Made by a program: the position numbers and the translations under genes. A stretch of DNA of 64,000 nucleotides from assembly GCA_002104945.1 (NCBI GenBank), contig MCFH01000051.1, positions 62,001 to 126,000 of the forward strand, given 5' to 3'. Shown in pieces: positions 38,263 to 50,684 of this stretch. The stretch comes from Piromyces finnis. Taxonomy: Eukaryota; Neocallimastigomycota; Neocallimastigomycetes; Neocallimastigales; Neocallimastigaceae. The notes under the pieces were generated by a model. It did no database searches, was not told the origin of the DNA, and saw only the letters and a list, made by a program, of their open reading frames with translations. Numbering within the stretch: position 1 is the first letter of the stretch; each line of letters begins with the position of its first letter.

Positions 38263-39232
38263 AAATATTATGCATCTAACTAATCTAACTAATCTACTAA
38301 TCTAACATATTATTTTTTAAATTTTGCAACATTATTACTATTTTCAAAAATAAAATTATACTTATATATTATTTGTAAATAAATTAAAAAAATTTTTTCC
38401 TTAAATATTTTTTACATTATTTTTAATATTTACTTAATTTTAGCATATCTTTTAAAAAAAATATTATTACTTATAATAATATATCTTAAACTTCAATTAT
38501 ACCTTTGTATATTTCTTACAATATTTTTAAATGCAATCAAAAACAAATTTTTTATTTAATATAATTAAATAAATATTATAGAAAGTTGCAAAAAATAAAA
38601 GTAGAATAAAAAATAAAAATAATTTGTTTGTTACACAAAAAATTATATTATTTAAAATCAGTTTAGTAAAATTAATTTTCCATAATTTAAAACTATTTAT
38701 CATATCTTATAACACAGGTATAATATAAAAAATAAACTAATTAATAATATAATTAAAATTGTAATTTGAATAAATTTTCTCATCTCATAAAAATTAATCA
38801 TACATTATATGTAATATGCATTTTTAAATATTTAATATAATTAATTAATACAATAATAATAATAATAATAAATAAAAAACCTATGGTATTGATCATTTGT
38901 TTGTCTTTATTGTTATTTTTGTTGTTAAATTTTATTTTAAAAAAAAATATAAAATGTATGTTATGTATCTATATCTTTATTTTTATTAAAGATGGGTATT
39001 TTAAACATATAATTAATAGATCATGAATATTTATGATGTTAATATATGATGATATAAAAAAAAAAAAAAAAAAAAGAAAGAAAATAAATAGCATTTATAT
39101 TATAACTTTATGTATATGGTGGTATAGATATTAAAATTAAAACTTATTCAAAATAAAAAATTAAAAAAAGGAAAACCAACATTTTAATAATAATAATTTG
39201 TTTAAAAAAAATGGTACTCTAATATTTATATT
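38263..39232. other. Convergent intergenic region
   Basis: A/T-rich spacer between the 3' ends of the NELF-A-like gene (+) and DNA2 (-), with a short CTAATCTAA-type repeat near 38277-38305 and an A-run near 39058-39074. No gene seen. Confidence 0.6.
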
Positions 39233-42200
39233 CTAATATTCATCAATAATATTAGATAAAATTTGTGATTTTTTTATTATTAATCTGGCTTGAGATTGTC
39301 TAATAGCTTGTTGCTTTTCACGTTGATAAAGATTACGATCTGATAAACTCCTGTTTTCAACATCTGATGAAAATGAATCATTTTTCACTGTTTCTGGAAT
39401 AAATTCATGACTGTCCTTAAAATTTTTAGGTAAATCATAATTCTAATAAATCATTTTTTATAAATTTAGTATATATTAGTTAATTGCTTTTCTAATTTAT
39501 AATGTGTAATTATTCTATTTACCCAATAATTATCATTAACAAGTTCAAAAAATTCTTTAAATAAATAATTATCTTCCAAGGTTTTAATAGAACCTACAAC
39601 AATTAACTTTCTTTTTGCTCTTGTAAAAGTAACATTAATTCTTCTCCAATCCTTCAAAAGCATACCAATCTAATATTAAAAAAAATAATTTTGAAATATA
39701 TACATTAGATTATTTTCAATACCACTATTAAAACAACTTTTTTCTGGAATAAAGAAGATATTGAAGAATATTTAAAATTTTAACAATGATTAAATTATTA
39801 ATCTTACATTTCCTTTTTTATTAGATCTTACTAAAGATACAATAATACAATCTTTATCTTTTCCTTGGAATTTATCAACAGTGTGAATTTCCAATTCTTT
39901 TAACGATTTTAATTCTTTTTTAAAATGAGTGTGTAATTGTTTTACTTGTGCACGATATGGTGAAATTATACCAATAGAAGAGTTAGGTATACCACAAGTC
40001 TTCAAAGATTTTACAATTTGTAAAATAATTTCAGATTCTGTTTCATTATAAATTAAATTTGAATTACTATCTTCTGTAGTATCCAATTTATCAGTATTCA
40101 AGAAGATTACAGAATTACTATTTCATTAATAATATATAATTTATAAAACAATATAAATATATATAATAAATATTATTAGTAATTTAAACAACAGAAATAA
40201 TAAATAATCTACTATATAAATACATATAAAATACTCACTTTGGATTAAGAACATGTTTAATCCAACAATGATCATTACCGAGACATCTAGAACCTGAATT
40301 AACTTGAGATGAAAAACGATGAATTTCATCTAATTTTCCCGGTTCTGGAATTTCTAATAACAGATGGCGAGCTTCTTCTGTACCACACCTTAGTTTATAA
40401 TTGTAAATCAATTGATTAGAAATTTTCATAATCTCTTTGTTCATACGGTATTGGAATTTCAAATATGAAACAGCTTCAGGGTGAGCCTCAGATAAATGCT
40501 TAAAAAGACTTGATAAATCACTATTTCTTGCTTCAGATGATCTCATCTATTTGATTTAATATTGATATTTAAAGATATTAACAAACAATATATATAATAA
40601 AATATTTGTTTTATAATTGTAATATTCATAATAAAATTAATATCTTACCAAAGGTGGTAATTGATAATGATCACCAACTAAAACAAAAGTTTTGGCATAT
40701 TTTAATGGACCTATTGTAATTGGGAGAGTAATTTGTGAAGCCTCATCAACAATACAATAATCAAAATGAAATTTTTTAAATATGGCACTATTAATATAAA
40801 AAAGATAAAAATATAAATTATTAAAATATATATTTACTATTTAATTTAATATAAAAGAAAATTAAATAAATATAACAATTCCTACTTTGCTGAACCAAGA
40901 CATGTAGTGGCAAATATATTTTTTGATTTATAGAAAGTTTCTAATTTTTTTACTGTATCTATACTTTCATCAATAACTTTTTTATCTCTATGAATTGATG
41001 GATGGATCTGTTTATCAGTTTATATAAATTAGAAAAAAAAAAAAAGATTAATAATTCTTTTTTTCATTATTTATTAAATATTGAATTTTCATTTACATTT
41101 CGCAATTACCTTATCAATATTTCCTACTCTGAAAAAATCAATATTTTTTTCTTGAAGCTTTAATAAAATATTATCAACGGCAGTATTGGTATATGAAGTA
41201 ATTAAAACTTTCTTATTATTCTTTATTAAAATTTCAATTAACGCTGTTATGGTTGTAGTTTTTCCTGTTCCAGGCATACCAAGTATTAAACTATAATCGA
41301 TAGCTAAATTAAAAATTAAATGTAATAGAAAAAAAATAAATAAAATTATATTTATAATTATATCAATTTATTAAATGAGGAGTATATTATATTACTACAA
41401 TATATCTAATATATATAATATAATATTAGATTAATTACCAGATAAAGCTTTTTCGACAGCATTCTTTTGATAAGGATCCAACCTTTCAGCAATATTTTTG
41501 GGTATAGTCATTTCTTTTTTGTTAAATTTAGGGATTTCTAAATCAACAATAAGTTTTCTTAAATTATTATTATCCTGTGATCTAAATAAATCCAATAAAT
41601 TATTTCTTGTAATATTAATACCAGAACTCATTTCATCTTTATCAATTCGATATAATAACTTTTTCATTATTTTCTCACGAGAATCATCTTCTGTGATTTG
41701 ACTATTATGACGCTTTAAATTATTATCAGATAAAGACAACATTGGATATCTTTGAGAACACGAGTTTTGTGATGAAAAGAGGTTGTTAAAATAATCAGTT
41801 TTCTTATGCTTAGTGTCTTCCAAAAGTGTAAGATATTTGAAATTTTGATTTGAATCTTTATTAAAATCTTTCTCTTTAATAGGAATTCCTAATAAAGGTT
41901 TTCCTATACTTACTGCAACATAATTACTATTTAATTCAGTAATAAAACCAATACCAATTGCAAAATGATCTTCTTCACTAGAAATAACCACTGGATCACC
42001 AATATTTAACTGATAATTAAGTAAAGATTCTCCTTCTTCCGACTTATCTCTTTCAAAATAATATTTATAACATTCTTCTTTAATTATCTTCATATTAGAA
42101 AAGCATCTTTTAAATATTATAACCAAATTTATTTATATGATATATAATAAAATGCGTGTCAATAAATAATAATAATAATAATAACTATATTAAGTATATT

Positions 42201-45200
42201 TTAAAGGTCTGTATTTATATATATACCTTCCAATGGTTTGCCTTTCATCACTTTTCAAACACCAGATTTCTTTTTTAAATTGTTGCAAAATTTCATCTTC
42301 ATTAGTAATTAATTGTTCCCACTGTTTAAAGAATTCAGCATGTTTTTTGGTTAAAAAAAAAGTTTCTTTTTCTAATATTGAGTATACATTATTAGGATTA
42401 TCATCACTTTTATCATAAAGCTTTTTTAAAGGTATACAAATATATAAAATAAAAAATAATATTGAATAAAAATTAATATTAGCTATTATTTTTGATAAAT
42501 TAATTGAGATATTAAATTTAAATATAATTAAATTAATTATCTAAATTTATATTAATTATATAACTACCTTATGATATAATGAACAAGTTTGTAACTTATA
42601 ACAATTTCTACACTTATATTCCGAATTTTGAATTGGCGGCGGTAAAGAATCATTAATCATAACATGATAAGCTATTCTATTTCGATTCATAATAATTGAT
42701 CGAATTTCATTTCTTAATACTGGAATATAAATTAATCTTTCTTTCTTTAAATAATACAATAGTCCAGTAAGTACATTAATATCTAATAAAAATGTGATTT
42801 GTTAAAAAAAATAATAATAATAAAATACTATCATTAATAAATAATCATTAAATTAATTAAAAACCAATACTTATTACATTCTTAACTAAAGTATTTAATA
42901 TTTATTATATTTAAGTAATATTTTTTATTATTCTATACCATATCTATCAGACATTAATAAAGTATATATAATAGTTTGAGCACGATGATTTATATTATCA
43001 GAATTATGACCTGTTTTTAATTCTAAAGGAACAACATACGCTTTTTCATTACTATTATTATTGGTTACTTTAATTTGAACAGAGGCATCAATTTTTCCTT
43101 TTAATCCATACATTGGAGACCATATATTCTCTTCAATATCAAACAACTTATTTATACACATTCTTTTGGATGTACGTTCATTTGATGTTCGTAAAAATGC
43201 ATCAGACTAATATATTAAATAATTGTATTGGTAATAATAATGTTTTTTTAAAAATAAATAAAATATATTTTATCATTTAATTATAATTGCATATAAATTA
43301 TTAATCAATTAATAATTTATAATAATAGAATATAAAAAAGTTTTTATATTAATAAAATAAATAAATATATTATTATAAAGACTAAATATTTAATATTCTA
43401 CCTTTGGATGACTTGAAACATAGGTTGAAGCCCATGTTTGATATTTAGGTATCATTTCCTTCAAAGTAGTATATGCTGTATCCTCAGTTTCATCAATACA
43501 ATATAATTTCTCAATATTTTTAGAAATTAACTTTGTAACTGATTTATCTAAAAACTCAGTTGTAAAGTTATTATTTTGAAATGCAATTTGTAATAATTCA
43601 TGAAGAATAATACCATAAACAAGGTTACTGTTCATTTCATCTGAATGAACACGATTATCCAAAACAGGTTTTCTAATACATCTATATCCACTTGATGCAA
43701 TAGTTACAGATAGCAAAACATCTGGATTGACAATAATTATATTCTTATCATTCGTAATATAACAACGATGTGAGTTTTCATCAAATTCGCCAATAATATT
43801 TACATAATTTCCTTAATATTTTCAATATGCAATGAATAAAAAAATTTTTTAAGCTTAATAATAAATTCTATTTCATAATTATATATAAAGGTTATTTAAT
43901 ATTAAATTACCTGGGCTAACATTTGTATTATACCACTCATCACAAAGAATAGCATAACTTTCATAAGAATAATTATCTTTATCATATAATCTTAATTCCT
44001 ATTAAGTGATATTAATATAAATATTTAAATTATTAAAAAAAAACAAGTTAATTAAAATCTTTAAGTTAATTATTAGTTTTATATATTTTATATATTTATT
44101 TACCTTTCTATCGTTCTTAATTAAAACTTCAATAACTAAAAATCTAAAATATTTTTTCTATTGTTTTAAAATTGTATAATATATTAAATATTAATTTATA
44201 TTAATTTAAATATAATATTTTATTTAATTATTTATTAAAATTATTGATCTATATACCTTCTTAATATTTTCATCATCATCATCTTTATCGTTTAAGATAT
44301 TATTCTGAAGTAAATCACTCTTTGGATTTCCTGTTTGAGATAATGGATTATTAACATTATCATATTTTGAAACAATCTCACTTATTTCTTCATTAAAAAT
44401 ATTAATATCGAAGAATCCAAATTCATCATCAAAATCATCATTCTTTTTACAATAATTTTCCTGTTTTATATCAGTCTTCATATCATTATTAATTATATCA
44501 TCTTTATTACTATTCTTATTTATATTGTTTTCATTGCTTTTATTTTTATCTCCACTGCTAAATAAAATTGATGATCCTAATGATTCATTTTTATTTTCAC
44601 TTAATTCCACTTTTACTTTTTTATTGTTAAAAACATTTTTTATTGATGATGCTGATAATAATTCATTATTTACTCCTATAATATCATTATTTGCATTATG
44701 TTGTGATTTTATATTTTTATTATTTTCTTCTTCTTCATTTATATTAAATCCTTTATAATTTAATTTATTATTATACTCATAGGATTCATAGGATCTTTCT
44801 TTTCCTTTATTAACTTTATTAATTCTAGAAATATCCATTAAATTCTCATTATTCGTATTATTATTTATCTTACTATTTTCTTTATTACTTGAGTTAGAAA
44901 GTTCGTTATTATTGCTATTATTACTATTATTGATATTATTATTTGATTCTAATTTTAAAATATCAAGAACTTTATTTTCTTGATTTTTATATATCGTATA
45001 ATCAATCATATTTATATTTTTACCATCCTTTGTATCGTTTTTACTAGTATCAATATCTTTATATTTTCTTTTTCCAAGTATAGAATCATCAGAAAATATT
45101 GTATTATTTAATTGTTCAAAATTTATATTTGTTTTATTAAAAGGTATCTTTTCGAAATTTAATAATGTATTATATTTTGGTATCCTTATATTTTTTTTAT

Positions 45201-46060
45201 TTATTTCTGCCTCTGGACTATGATAAAGATTTGGTTCAGACTTAATTCTTTCTTTTTTCTGTATACTAGAATTCGAATTATGTAATAAATTATTATTACT
45301 TTCGGTATCATTATTATAAATAAAAATATTTTTATTTTTATCTATAAAATTATTGCTCCTGTCCTTTTTAAATAATAAAGAATTTTCGATATCTAGCATA
45401 CTCCCCTTTTTACTAAAAATGTCTTTTTTCAAATATTTTCCCTTAAATCCATTATTCCAATGATTTAATTTTGATTTTTTATTTATTGGTGAAAACAAAG
45501 AATCTAAACAATGAGAATGTTTGTGGAATGATGGAGAATTTAAATTTGAAGAATTACTATTTACTGAAATTTCATTTGTCCATATATTGGATATTGAATT
45601 TTGGCTTAAAATCTTTATTTTATAAATAAGATGATAATAAACACTGACATTTAATAAATTTAACATTAGAAAATTAGAAAATAATAAAGAAATTAACTTA
45701 ATACCTTTTCTCTCTGATTTTCATTGCTATCATTGTTATTGTTTAAACCTTCTGTTTTTCTTATTAATTTCACAATATTTGATATTTCTGTTTCAGGCTT
45801 TATAGTTGATTCTTTTTATAAAAATTTAAAACAGGAGGAGTAAATAAAATAAAATTTTATAAAATTAAATATATTATAACACACAAATATATAGTAAAAT
45901 ACATACTTCCAGAATTCAATTTTGCATATTTTAACTTTTCTATTGGAGGCGAAGTAAACCAAACTATTTTATCTTCTTCTGTTTTCTGAGGTGTTTTCTC
46001 ATTGCTTATTGGTGAAGATTTATTTGACTGTAAATTATCATTTTTTTTTATTCCATTCAT
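39233..46060 (-). CDS. DNA2 nuclease-helicase, 17 exons, 1647 aa
   Basis: DNA2 cuts flaps in Okazaki-fragment maturation and resects double-strand breaks. Exons (reading left) are 46060-45907, 45811-45705, 45612-44257, 44157-44104, 43998-43911, 43811-43402, 43206-42939, 42782-42568, 42420-42227, 42106-41439, 41303-41110, 41007-40886, 40787-40649, 40546-40239, 40117-39808, 39669-39523 and 39442-39233; phases agree, 4944 nt. The first 539 residues are Asn/Ser/Lys-rich and disordered. The nuclease core has IILHELLQ, Asp763 (KIDAS) and Glu785/Lys787 (PLELKTG). An iron-sulfur cluster is indicated by Cys631 (GYRCIRK) and Cys870, 873 and 879 ([11 protein letters not shown]). The superfamily-1 helicase has Walker [11 protein letters not shown] (Lys1186), DEASQ (1291-1295), [26 protein letters not shown] and [15 protein letters not shown]. 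All active residues are present. It is slightly longer than yeast Dna2 (1522 aa), mostly in the disordered N-terminus. Confidence 0.97.
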
Positions 46061-47813
46061 CTTTTTTTCTTCTTTTTCAATATAAATTTATAAAAAAAAA
46101 AAAAAAAATCACTATAATACTGTAATTTAAACTATTATTAAATAATTAAATGAAAACTAATAAATTTATATACATATATAAAAATATTAAAAACTTAAGA
46201 ATTTAAATAATTAATAATAATTATATTATTAATAATAACAATAAATTTTATAAAAAGAAGGGAAAAAGTTACAAATATACATTCAAATATCATTCAATAA
46301 TTTTAATTTCTAATTTAATTATAATACAAATATTTTATCTATTATTCAAATTAAAGCAATAAAAAAAAAATAAAAAAAAAAAGTATGTGTTACACAATTA
46401 TTCAAAAAAGAAAAACTAAAATATTGTCCATATTTAATTTAAAATCTTATAAAAAAAAAACTAATTTAATATTAAACTATTTCAATTATTAAAAAAAGGG
46501 ATATTAAATATTAAATAATAAGTAAAATTTCAACAATAAATATATAACCTAACCTTATATATAATTTTATTATTTTTGTATTTTTTAAGGATATTTTCAA
46601 AATATTAATTTGTGACAATACTATAATAAGCATCAATCATGTATTTCTTTTAAAATGTAATATTATTTTTTTCCTAAAACCAAAATATAATTTGAAAAAG
46701 ATATTTTAAGTTGTACAACATAGTTTATAATGTAATGATTATTGATATATATATTTTATTATAAAATAAAACAATTTAATATTTTTATATCGAAATATAT
46801 ATATATAATTAGTATATATAAAATTTATTAAATTAACAGAAATAGTCATCTTTTTAATATTCAAAAAAAAAAAAAAAAAATACAAATAAATAATACATTG
46901 ATGACACTATAAGTAAAAAAGGAATAAACATATTAAAATATATTAAAATACATATATGTATTAAAATATTAAGATAAAGAATTTCGAATTGAAATGTTTA
47001 TTTATTGTAATGAAATAAATTTCCTAAATAAAAGATTAATGAATTTATAATTATTTTATCCTTGAATACATAATTAAATTATAAATATTATGGTTTTATA
47101 TTTATTTTTTTTTTTTTTTTGCATATAAGAATTTACTATAATCCTATTTTATATTATATATTATAAATAATATCATATAATAATGTTTTATATTTTAAAA
47201 AGAAAAAAGTATTGTAATTTATTATAAATACCAATACTATTAAAAAAAACTTTATTTATATTTTATCAACAATAAACATTAAAAACAAAAAAAAATTTAA
47301 AGTTTTGTTTTTATAATTTTCCTTACTTAATTTTATTTATTATTTAGATATGAAAATTAACCTTTTTATAGTAAACATACTTATAAATAGTTTATCAATT
47401 TAGAAATAATAAAATAGAAAAAAGAAAAACATAAAAGTTTAAATAAAAAAATTATATTATATATTTGCTATAAATACTACATATAATTTGTACATTTCAT
47501 ATAATTACATAATCATATTTTTATCTTACACACTTTATTTATAGTTTATTTTATTTGTTTAAAAAAAAATTAGTTTAAACATTTTAGTAATATTTATTCT
47601 TATGCTTTTTTTTCCTACTAATAAATTTTATTTATATATAACTTAATATATATTGTTTATTTTATCGTTTATATTTTATTTCTTTTTTCCACTTTTTTTT
47701 TTTTTTTCTTTATTATTTAAATATCTTTTATATTTTTATATTATTAACATTTTTTTTATATAGTATTACTTTTTTTATTATTCAAAAAAGATATTTTAAA
47801 TATTTTATTTTAA
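46061..47813. other. Divergent intergenic region (DNA2 <- -> dockerin protein)
   Basis: About 1.75 kb of A/T-rich DNA between two start codons on opposite strands, so it should carry both promoters. The last 250 bp before 47814 are T-rich on the + strand, including TTTTTTCCACTTTTTTTT near 47683. No gene seen. Confidence 0.6.
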
Positions 47814-50151
47814 ATGAAATTAATATTAATTACATCACTTTTATTAACTATAGCAAATGCTATGGTAATTAGTAAAAGAAAAAATGAAATTGAAATTGAA
47901 AATAAAGATAGCAATGAAATATTAGCAACTCCAACTATAGGTGTACCAACTAAAACTAAAGTTAAAAGAGCAAAGACTACTGAATATCATGAATTTCAAA
48001 ATATAACAATTTTTGAAGAAGGATGGACTGAATGGGACCAGGATTGGTTTGAATCATCATGGACAGTTCCAGAAGGAGAAAAGGTCTTTGACGGTGTAAT
48101 CAAGGTTGAATTAACAAATAACGCTGGTTTTTCATTACAAAGTAAAACATTACAATCACAATATGGTTTCCTTAGTTTTGATTATAAACTCTCAGCTAAT
48201 GATGGTCTAACTAGATTAAATTTCATTTCATTTGATGAAGGTGACTATGTTAATCAAGGAAACTATATTTATACAAGCAATGATTATGAACATGTTGTTC
48301 AAGAAATTAAGAATCACAATAAAAATACATTTATTTCAAGTATTAAAAGATTTGCCTGGCAAAATTATGGTAACGAAAAAGATTTCACATTATATTTAAA
48401 AAATATTGTCTATAGAGATATTAAAATTGAAATTAAGAAATATAATAAAGCTATTCCAATTATTGATAATGAAGTTTGTAATTTATCTCCTCATTGGACT
48501 GATATTTCAGAATCCCAAGATAGAACTTCATTTGAAGTAGTCGATGGTAAATGTGTTATGAAAATTACTTCATCATTAGAAAATCCAGCATTATTCGAAC
48601 TTAAAAATAGAAAATTTACTGGTGGTAAATTAGAAATTGAAGTTAGATCAGAAGTTGATGGTTCCATTTTAACTTGGTATGCTTTGAACTCTGAAAACTT
48701 TGATATTGATGAAATCGAGAACGCTTCCTATTCAATGACAGTAAGTAAGAAATAAATTGCCTCTTTTATAAACTAAACAAAAGTTATTAATTTTTTTTTT
48801 AAATTATTTAATATTAATCAATTAATTATCATAATATATTCATTAAATATTTTATAATTTAAAATATATTACACATTAAATTAAATATAATAATAATAAA
48901 TATTATTAAGAATGAATATCAATCTTTCGATAGTGAAGATTTTGAAACTGAAGATGAATATAATACTCTTAAGATTGCTTCAGTCGAAGGCGAAGTTACT
49001 TATGAAGTTATAAAATTCAATTTCTACCCAATTACCATTGATGAAAATATTCCATTATATGATGTTACTCCACTTGAAGAACCAGATGTTATTCTTGATA
49101 GCGAAGGTTTACATTGGCAAGATGCTAGTTGGGGTAGTACCTCCTGTGAATTCCAAACCCTTAGTAGTGCTATGGAATGTTCTTTTGAAGGTAAGCAAGG
49201 TTCATGGCCAGGTTTTGGTTTCTTAACTCAAAATGATTATAATGGTGGTACACTTCTTATTAATATGAAGGTTCAAAATCCAGACCAAAATATTAATATT
49301 TTATCTTTTGATCGTACTGAAAAGTATTACAACGTTAATTCTTTCAAGGCTACTACTGAATATGCTTATTATGCAATTGCAATTCCATCTGTTGAAACTT
49401 CTCCAACTTACAAGTTTGCTATTCAAGAAGCTTCTCAACAAGATAACACTTACTACATTAGAAGTATTGTTTACTACCCTCCAAACATCCCACTTCCAGG
49501 TGAAGATGAAGCTACAACTAAAAAAACTACTACTAAAACAAAAACTACAAAGACTTCTCAACCAACAATTACTGAACCAGTTTTACCTGAAAAGGTATTT
49601 ACTTTATATAAAATTTAATAAATTTAATAAATTCTAAATAAAAACTTTTAATGATTATAATAATAAATTTAAAAAATAATAATAGACTGAAGAAGAAAAC
49701 TTCGAGGATTTAGGTTACCAAGGTTGTCCACCATCTACCAAGATTGCTTATGCTGATAGCACTGGTATTTATGGTTTAGCTGAAAACAATGAATGGTGTG
49801 CTATACTTGAAAAAAATATTGATAAGGTATATATTTTATACATTGTTTTTCAATAATGAAATATATATATATTTATATACAAAAAATTAAATAAATATTA
49901 TTATACTTTAGTGTTGGTCTATTTTATATGGTTACAAATGTTGTTCTGAAAATGCCACTATCGATGGTGCTTGGGGAATGGAATCTGATGGTACTAAATG
50001 TGGTAATCCATCAACCGATGCTTGTTGGGCTAATGAAATTGATAGTTCCTATAAATGTTGTACCAGAAATCAATCTACAAAAGGTATTGTTCTTGTTGAT
50101 GAATCTGGTGCTTGGGGTGTAATGGATGACAACTGGTGTGGTATTATATAA
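47814..50151 (+). CDS. Secreted dockerin protein with three beta-sandwich repeats, no catalytic domain, 4 exons, 663 aa
   Basis: Exons are 47814-48740, 48911-49594, 49686-49826 and 49912-50151 (1992 nt, phases agree). A signal peptide (MKLILITSLLLTIANA) is followed by a short charged spacer. Three roughly 140-residue beta-rich units follow, at about 60-205, 213-360 and 368-500. They share an N-terminal W-x(2)-x(4,6)-W/S strand (EGWTEWDQDW; LSPHWTDISES; EGLHWQDASWG), an inner GGxLxxxxK strand and a final YxIxxIxxYP-type strand. They look like non-catalytic carbohydrate-binding or cohesin-like modules, but I cannot name a family. A Thr/Lys linker (507-527) leads to the C-terminal fungal dockerin region (545-663): LGYQGCPPS with NNEWCAI, CWSILYGYKCC, then CWANEIDSSYKCC with ESGAWGVMDDNWCGII. 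Dockerins attach proteins to the anaerobic-fungal cellulosome scaffold. So this is probably a binding or structural member of the complex. The dockerin call is strong; the repeat function is open. Confidence 0.9.
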
Positions 50152-50387
50152 GCTAAAGACTAGATAAAAATCATAACATATGATTTAAAAAACTTTATAG
50201 TAAGAAAAACAAAATCTTAACAAAAAAATAATGTAAATAATCTCTTTGTAAAAATGTTGTATATTATAAAATAAATTTATTCATTAAACATAATTTTATA
50301 AATGTATTTAATAAGTCATTAAATAAATAAACTTATTATAATAATAAATTATTAATAATATAATCTTTTATATTTAAATGTGTTTTT

Positions 50388-50458
<71 letters not shown>

Positions 50459-50488
50459 TAATCATTAATACAAAAAAAACATTAAATA

Positions 50489-50526
<38 letters not shown>

Positions 50527-50684
50527 AGTAAATAATAAAATCACTACTAAAATAATGAATATATATTTATTTCATAATATAATAAATTAAGGCTATAATA
50601 GTAATTAAAAAAAAAAAAAAAAAAAAAAAAAAGGAAAAAAAGAAAGAAAATAAATAATTATATAATTGACATTACACAAAATTA
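50152..50684. other. Convergent intergenic region
   Basis: Spacer between the dockerin gene (+) and RTP1/TANGO6 (-). It holds a (TTTA)n array at 50389-50460 and A-runs at 50494-50524 and 50606-50632. Confidence 0.65.
50389..50460 (+). repeat. (TTTA)n microsatellite between convergent genes
   Basis: About 18 near-perfect TTTA tetramers downstream of the dockerin gene. Unlike the other long arrays it is intergenic. Confidence 0.95.

Noticed and set aside
49308-49637. 109-codon alternative frame inside the dockerin gene
   Set aside because: Overlaps the dockerin protein's exon 2 in another phase and is Leu/Gln/Lys low-complexity. The main frame carries the conserved repeats.
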